Assembly: GCA_036499395.1 (NCBI GenBank)
Contig: DASYDW010000046.1
Span: forward strand, 1 to 36,345
Length of the DNA stretch: 36,345 bases
Reading direction: 5' to 3'
From: Pirellulales bacterium
GTDB lineage: Bacteria > Planctomycetota > Planctomycetia > Pirellulales > JACPPG01
The position numbers and the translations under genes were made by a program. The notes beneath the pieces were generated by a model. That model saw only the letters and a list, made by a program, of their open reading frames with translations. It was not told the origin of the DNA and searched no databases. This document shows positions 18,701-27,700 of this stretch, one piece after another (positions within the stretch are counted from its first letter, which is position 1; each line of letters starts with the position of its first letter).

Positions 18701-21700
18701 ACCGGGCCGGTGATTCATGGCAACGTGCTAGCCCGCGACAGCATCAACGGCCTATTCATCCGCATTCGCACGAATGCCGGAGCGCCGATCGACGTCTTGG
18801 ACGTCACGGCGCGACTGACCGCCACCGATATCGTCTATGTGCTTTCGCAAAACCTGCTCGTACAGGGCGAAGCGGGGGGCGCCGTAGCACTCGATGCCAA
18901 CGGCCAACTTACGAACACTCCGCTCGGCGGCGGTACCGGTACGGCTCAGCAACGCGTCAGCGCCGGCGGCGGTGTGGGTGACTTGATCGTCGATCCGGGC
19001 GTGATCATCAAATCCAACGGCGCGCGCGTCGAAGTCGGCATGGGCGCGCAGCTCATCGCCGAAGGCACCTCGGCCAAGCCGATTATCTTCACATCGTTGT
19101 TTGACAATACCTATGGCGCCGGAGGGGTCTTCGCGACGACCGGCAATTTCAGCAGTGTCCCTGCCATGGGGGATTGGGCCGGTTTCTACTTCGATCCGAT
19201 TTCCACCGGCAGCTTCGACCATGTCGAGCTCACCTACGCGGGCGGCATCTCGGCGATCGAGGGTGGCTTCGCCAGTTTCAATCCGATCGAAATTTACCAG
19301 GCCACGGTGCGCATCGCGGACAGCGTTCTCGAGAATAACGCCGGCGGCGCCGACACCAGCAATCGCAACGGTCGCGGTTCGAATGCCGCGGCCGCGATCT
19401 ACGTCATCGGCGCCCAGCCGGTGATCGTCAACAATATCTTCCGTAACAACACGGGAGACGTCATCAGCATCAGCGCTAACAGCCTGACGGCGCAAAACGT
19501 TCCGGACTGGGGACGTAGCACGGGCGCCCTTGGTCGCTTCACGCAGTTCGACGACAACGACGGTCCGCTGGTGCGTTTGAATGTGCTGCAAGGCAACACG
19601 ATGAACGCCATGGAGGTGCGCGGCGCCACCCTGGACACGACTTCTGTCTGGGACGACGTCGATATCGTGCATGTCCTACAAAGCAATATCGACATTCCGA
19701 ATTTCGAAAGCGTCGGCGGCCTCGAGCTGAAGAGCAGCCCCACGCAGAGCCTGGTCGTGAAATTGGCCGGTCAAACGGCCGGGTTCACCGCCGGCGGGCA
19801 ACCGCTCGATATCAGCAATCGCATCGGCGGCACGCTGGAAATCTTGGGCACGCCCGGACATCCGGTTGTACTCACGTCGCTGGGTGACAATACCGTGGGA
19901 GCCGGCGTCGACCTGTCAGGCAATGCGGTAACCACGACCGTCGGCGCGGCGCCTTCGCTTGGCATTCAATTCGAATTCGATTCGTCGGTGCCGACCGCGG
20001 CTCGCACCGCTCTGCAAGCGGCGGCCGCCGCTTGGAGCGCCGTGATTCACACGCCCGTCACGATCACGATCGACGTCAGCTTCGCACACCTGGGAGGCGA
20101 CATTCTGGGCGATACGTTGCCCATCATGGCTTCGCTCAATTATGACCAGGTCCGCGCGGCGATGATCGCCAACGAGACGCCGGACGATACGTTCCTCAGC
20201 TTGCTGCCCACCTTCGCGCAATTAGTCACTTCGGTGCCGTCCGGCGTTACCGTCAGCAGTACCATGCAGGTGGCGCGGTCCGAGGCGCTGGCGTTGGGCT
20301 TTAGCCCCTCACAATTGCCGACGACCAAATCGGCCGTCAACGGCACGACGCCGATCGACGCCTCGATGCAGTTCAGCCTCGACTTCCCCTTCGACTACAC
20401 CCAGGCCGACGGCACCACGACGGGCGACGTCGATTTTACGGCCACGGCGATCCACGAATTGGGACACGCCCTGGGCTTCGACAGCGCGGTCGACGACGTC
20501 ATTGGGGGAGTGACGAACGTCAACATGACGCCTCTCGATATGTTCCGCATGGCACCGGGCCAGGGAGCTACGAATTTCACGAATGCGCCGCGCATTCTCC
20601 AGGAAGGAAATCCCGGCACGCAGGTCTTTTACGACGGCGGCCAATTCAACAATCCGGCGCTGATGGTCCCGGGCTCAACGGCAGGCGATATCCCGCTCTC
20701 GACCGGCAGCGACTTCCAGGCCAGCCACTGGCTGTATCGCGGTGACATCCCGTCGGCCACGCCCATCGGCATCATGGATCCGGTCGAAGTCGATGGCGAG
20801 CATATTCAACAGACCGACATCCGCGCGATGGAACTGATCGGTTGGAATACCTCGAACATCGCCAGTTCGGGTGCGTGGCAAGGCATCACGCTGACGCAGT
20901 ACGCCAACGACCGCAACGTGGCCGCAGTCAATGAGCTCGAACCGTCGTACACCGGATCGACCGGCGATACCAACGGCACGCCGACCACGGCCCAAGCGCT
21001 CGGCACGCTCGCGCCGAACCAGCTCAACGGCGACGAGAATCTTCGCCTCGGTTTCGTCGTCAACGGTGCCATCAGTTACGACAATCCAGCCGATCAGGAC
21101 GTGTATACGTTCCAGGGAACAGCCGGCACGCAAGTCTGGCTGCAAATCTCGAATACCAGCCCGTCGCTGGACACGGTCCTGCAATTGATCGACAGCAACG
21201 GCAACGTGCTGGCCAGCAGCAATGACGCGGCCGCCGAGATTCTGGGGACAGAGCAGATATCGACTGCCGCCGGCATCAACGCGCAGCCCCTCTCACTCGG
21301 CGATTTCTCAGGCGGCATTCAAGCTGGCGCCGATCCCACTGGCGTCAATGCCGATCTGTACAGCAAGAATATGAAAGACGCCGGCATGCGTGTGGTATTG
21401 CCTGGCGCAGCCGGTCAGACGTTTGCCTACTACATTCGCGTTCTCAGCAACAATCACCAGACCAGTGGCCAGTACTCGCTGCAGGTGCGCTTGCAAGAGC
21501 AGCCCGAGGTGGCCGGCACTACGATTCAATTTGCGGATATTCGCAACGCGACGACGGCGATCGACGTGCAAGGATTGCCTGACAGCTCGCCGCTGACCAG
21601 CACCTCGACGCAGGTCTACAACCCCGCCCTGATCAACGGCATCTCGAACAGCACGTTCAATGGCGCGCAAGACCTGGGCAACCTGCTGACCAGCGACCAG

Positions 21701-24700
21701 AACATGGTCAGCGTCTCCAGCCAGTTGGTGAATGCATCCCAGGTGCAGTGGTACAAGTTCACCCTGGACTACGCCGACGTCGAGTCGATTCTGGGAGGCA
21801 CCAATGCCGACAAGTCGTGGTCGACGATCTTTGACATCGATTACGCTGGCGGCACCGCCCGTCCGGACCTGACGCTGTCGGTCTTCGACTCGCTCGGCAA
21901 CTTGGTTTACATCAGCCGCAATTCCAATAACGTCGGCGATCAGCCGACGCCAACGGCGAGTGCCCAATCGAACTTGTCGACCGGCTCGTCGAGCCCGCTC
22001 GATCCGTTCCTGGGCAGCGTGCAGTTGCCGGTGGGCGGAAGCAAGACGTATTACGTCGCGATCAGTTCGGATGCGGAGTTGCCGTCGGATCTATCGCAAA
22101 CATTCCTGCCCGCGGCCAACAGCCCCGAAGCGTTGGCGAATCCCACCATCCCGACGGTACCATTGCCCCTGTCGCTGGAGCGCATGGAACCGGTCGACAG
22201 CGTGGTGCGCATCGTCGAGGATCACATCGATCCCACGGTTCCCGCCGGCACCGACACAAGCAATCCTTTTGTGACGTTGCCGCTCAATCCCAGCGGCGGT
22301 TACGACTCCTTGGGTCAGACGATCGCTCCCACGACAACGTCGATTTTGCCCATCGCGCCGGCATTCATCTCGAACAACAACCCGAACCAGCCGGGCTCGA
22401 TTATTAACGCCCTGAGCGCGAACATCGTTCCCTACACGCTGGCCGATGTGCCGTTGTTCATCGCGGCGAATCCGGGCAATAACGTGTCAACGCCGCTGTA
22501 CTCCGTGAACGCCGCTACGGGTGCCATCCTGAATAAAGGCAATCCGATAGGCATTATTCCCACCGAGAGCGGTGGCGCCCTTGCCGAAACCAGCACCATC
22601 ACGATGCGCAGCGACGGGCTGCTGTACGGCGATCAGACGATCGAAACCTCCTCTGGGAACGGCGGCGTAACGATTATCATCGATCCGTCGAACGCCAACG
22701 CCTATCCAGCCGGTGCGGACGGTATTGCCGCCGCGACGCTTCCCGTTACGGTCGCTAATCCTCCGGCGTTCCCCAACAGCGCCGTTACTACCAATGGGGA
22801 ACTCGCCGTCGGTGCGATGACGTTCATCGATTACAACAACGGCCAGAATCGGACATTCATCATCGGCGACACGGACCATTACTATGCCTACTACGCCGTG
22901 ACCGACATCTTCGGCATGTCGCACTTGTATGTGGTGAATCCATCAACCGGCGGTGCCACCGGTGGAAAAGACAGTTTCTTCAACCCCGTTCCGCTCAATA
23001 ACGAAGGCGCCTTCGGACCGTATGACGGCACGATGTACATGAATCCTCCGTCCGGTAGCGGCGGAGTCATCACCAGCAGCGATGTGGGCACCGTGACCGG
23101 ATTGGCCGCGGTAACACATATCGGCAAGATTCTGCAATTCCCCGACGCCTCGGCCATCAACAATGGCTCGACGTTCAGCATCGCCGACAAGGATCACACC
23201 GACACCTTCGAATTCGTTTTCTCGTCCAGCACAAACACCGGCACCAACATTCCGATTTTGATCGGCAGCACGGACGACGCGCAAACCGTCGCCTCGAAGA
23301 CCATCGCCGTGATCACGGCGTTGACGCAGTCGTTTTCGCCTGAGGGATTGAACGTCATTCCCGAGCAGGACGGGAATGTCGTCACGTTCATTAATGCCTT
23401 CAGCGCCAGTGGCGGTACATCGCCCATCAACGTGTTCGACTTGCCGGAGTACGGCAATACCGTCTACGGCGTAACCAAGACCGGACAATTCATCACGATC
23501 GATACCGGATTCGACGCTTTGTTCAATACCGGGTCGACCGGCATTGTCAACCACATCACGAACCTCGGCTCGAACTTGCACTTTGCCGGACTGGCGCTCG
23601 CCCCGCAGGATTTGGACATTAACGGCGACGGGTTCATGGGAGACCTGACGGATGTCGTGTTCGCCATTACCGACAACGGCGACATCTACGCCATTAACAC
23701 AGACGCTAACAATGGTAATGGTGCGATCATCACGTCCGTGCCGTCGAAGATCCTCGGCGATCCCGCGGTCAATCTGTGGCCCGGCGGCGCCGACCACCTC
23801 AGCACCGGCTTGCACAACGTGACAGGGCTGGCTTTCTCGCCCGTCGACTACAATCCGTGGCATCCCACGACTCTCGGCGCCGTTGATCCCGGACACGGTA
23901 TCTACGAGGCCCCGGACAACAGCCGCAACATCAATCCTCTTGACACCGGCACCAATACCACGGCCATCGCCGGTGGCGCCAGCTATTACTTCGGGCTGGA
24001 GAATTACGAGACCAACAGCCCCATCACGTCTCCCTTCCACTACATTTCCTATCCGCAGTTGACGGCCTACGACACCGAGGTTGGATTGGCCAACGGCAGC
24101 CTGCCGGGTGCCCAAAATGCGCAATACGGCGTGCAACTCACCGCGGAGCAATCCGCACTGACGGCCTATAATGCGGGTTTCTACCCGATTCCGGCTCAGG
24201 TCACGGCCAATAACATTGAGAATCTGCTGATCGGCAACAACTACAACGCACCGGGCGGAACGCACGGCGACCTGATTACGAATTCGTTCAGCCTGGCCGG
24301 CTACTCCTCGAACGATCTGCCGACGTTGTATTTCAACTACCTGCTCTCGGCCGGTTGGAATGCCACGACCAGCTCGGGCGATGACATCGCGCGGGTGCAG
24401 GTCTCGACTGACAATGGCGCAACTTGGACCACCGTGGCCAGCAATCAGGCCTCGGACATGGCCAAATACCAGTCGGTGTTCTCCAATACGGGCTCCAACA
24501 ATTCGAAGCAGGGAACTCAGTTCCTGTTCAACGCGCCGCAGGTAAGTGCCACCGATCCTACACAGGGGATCGAGGATACCTGGCGACAAGCACGCGTCGA
24601 CATGTCCCAATTCGCCGGCGCCGCCAACATCAAGTTGAGGTTCGACTTCACCTCGAATGCGGGCAGCAATAACAATCACGGTTTGGCGATCGACGACATT

Positions 24701-27700
24701 CTCGTCGGCCTGGCCGATCGCGGTGAAATGGTCACGCAAGACCCGGCGACCATCAACACCAGCTCGGACCCCACCGCGCTAAATACCCTGACGACGTTCT
24801 TCCCGGTGCCGCAGAATCCCACGCCGGGCTCGGCAACGCAGAGCTTGGTCGGCGCGTATCAGCTGTCGATTCGTCGCGGCCAAGAATACGCCACGACCCA
24901 GTTCGGCATCAGCCCGGACATCGCGATCGACCCCACGAAACTGTTGTTGGGCAGCGACCGCTCGGAGACGAACTACTCGCTGCTGGCTCCGGGCATGATC
25001 GAGATGGACCTCAACTCGAACTTCGTATTGGCGGGATTGCTTGCTCACGATAATCCTGCCGCAAGCCTATTGCCGGCGTCGTTCACGATTAGCGACGGGC
25101 TGGGCAATTCGAAAACCTTCGAGTTCGACTCGGAAGGTATTCCACTCGACCAGAGCAATCTGCTTACTACTCCCTACGATTTCATTCCGAACGGTGTTTC
25201 AGCGGGCAATGTGGGAATTCCCTTCTTCTCGCTCAACCAAAGCCTGGCCGAGCCGCTTTCGGCAACTCAGCTGAATACACTGAATGAATCGATCGTCAAC
25301 ACGATCAACGCGCAGACGAGTGCCACTTTCCGCGTTCGTGCGGCACTTGATCCAACGGGCAAGATCTTCCTGATTCCGACCGGCGTCTCGTCCGCGCAGG
25401 TAGGCCTGAACCTCAGCAACGCCACTGTGCTCCTTTCGTCGACGCCACAAATCACGGCCGGCCAGACGTTCACGCTCTCCGACGGGTTCTACAACCGCAC
25501 GTTCGAATATGTCCTCGCCGGCGGGACCGTCGCCACGGATGGGCAACTCCTGCCCGACGGCAATCGGGCCGTGCTGTTCACGAATGCGGATAGCCCGATC
25601 ACGGTCGCCACGCATATCCTCAAGGCGATCAATTCGCAGACCAGCGCCACCTTCGCGGTGTCGGCCTCGATTCAGGGTTGGACCGGCAGCGGTACCCCGC
25701 CGAACGGCACCGTGACCAGCAACCAGATCAACCTGTTCGGTGCCCAGACGAGCAGTACGAACATCCCTGGTCTGACCATACTGAAATACGACAACCGTGG
25801 CGACGTGAACCCCGTCCGGGCGCAGGGCGAGCTGATCATTGCCAACAACGACATTCAAAATGCCGCCAACTACGGCATCAATGTTGAGCCGGCCAAGCGT
25901 GACGGCACTAACGCCCAGCAGCAATCGGCCGCGAACCTGGTGAACGTCAACAATTCCGTCAATAAGCAGACGGTCGCGGTACCGCAGGGTCCGCTCTTCC
26001 CCGGCAGCAAGAACTTCACCTTCGGGATCGGATTGGCCCCGGGCGTGGTCATCCAGAACAACATCATCGACTCCGCCGGCACGGCTGGCATCAACTTCAT
26101 GGGTGATGCCGACGTCGATGCGGCGGGCAACATCCTCCCCACGGCGATCGCCTCGTTCGGCCGAATCGTCAATAACACGATTTACGGCGGCGGCAACGGG
26201 GTCGGCATCGCGGTCTCGCGAAACGCCAGTCCGACGTTGCTCAACAACATCCTCGCCAATCTGGCGGTTGGTGTGATCGTCGATTCGTCCAGCACGTCAA
26301 CCGTGCTGGGGGCAAACCTGTATCAGGGCAACACGCAGAACACGGTCGGCACGGGTCTGGGCAGCTTCCCGGCGACTCCGGCAACCAACGCTCCGCTCTT
26401 CGTGAATGCCGCCAATCACAACTTCAACTTGCTGGAGAAGAACAGCTCGGGCCTGACCAACCTGGCGATCGACAGCTCGCTGCAGACGCTGGCTGATCGC
26501 ACGGCCATGACGACGATCGATTCCCCCTTGGGCATCGGCGTCATCAACGGCGTCGTGGTCGGCCTGCCGATCATCGCGCCGGCGACCGACGAGACCGGCA
26601 AGCTGCGTATCGCCGATCCCAACGTTCAATCGAGCGGTGGCACGGGATCGAACGTCTTTATCGATCGCGGTGCGCTCGACCGCAGCGATTTCACCGGCCC
26701 CACGGCCGCACTGTTCAACCCCAGCGACAATGGCAGTACCGACCAGGACCCGACGCTGAACACCGTCCTGTACGGCAGCGGCGCACTGTTGAACTTCCAG
26801 ATCCAGCTCAGTGATGGCACCGGATCAGGGATCGATCCTTCGACCGTTTCGGCGGCGAGCTTCGCCGTGTATGAGGATGTGCCTGCCGGTCAGAATCCCG
26901 CGAATTTCCCGCAGGACCTGCTGACCCTCGGCACGCAATACGCCTTTACCTACGATCCGACGAATAATGTGGCCCGCTTCACTCCCACCACAGGGACGTG
27001 GGCCAGCGGCCATACCTATACGATCGTCGCGGCCAATTCAGGTGCAAACGCTATCAAGGATTTGTCCGCCAACCCGTTGCAGCCCGACAGTAATTCGGGC
27101 AACACGGTCGGTCTGTCGATTTACACGGTCGCCATTCAGTCGATGAACTTCGGCACCGCACCGGCCCCCTACCCCACGACATTGGCTCAGAATGGTGCCC
27201 GCAGCATCATTAGCGGCGACGGTCTGTTCTTCGGCACCAGCGAAAACACTGCCGCCGATGGGCAGCCCAATACCAACGCCGGCAACGCCCTGTCAGGAAA
27301 CGGCGTGGTGTTCAGCACGCTGGTCCCCGGCACGGTCGGATCGGTCGCGGTAACGGCGTCGAAGTCGGGGGGCACCCTGAATGCTTGGATCGATTGGAAG
27401 GGGGACGGTTCCTGGGCGGACTCCGGGGATCAGTTCACGTTCTACAACAATCCTTCGCTAACCGGCACTCCGGTGACGACGTTGACCGCTGGCACCAGCA
27501 CGCTTTACTTCTCGGTGCCGGTAACCGGTGTCACGACCACGTACGCCCGCTTCCGCATCAGCACCCAGGGAGGACTCTCCTACACCGGCCTGGCGCAGGA
27601 CGGCGAGGTCGAAGACTACAAGGTCGCCATCCAGCCAACCACGGCCTACACCGTGGTGCTGGCCGATCCGACCACGGGCAATCCGCTGCCGATCGTGAAC

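Noticed and set aside
22943..24739. Long open frame on the minus strand inside the giant gene (about 598 codons)
   Set aside because: It is antisense to a gene with clear domain structure, has an Arg/Val/Gly-biased composition typical of GC-rich shadow frames, and shows no recognisable domain or start signal.
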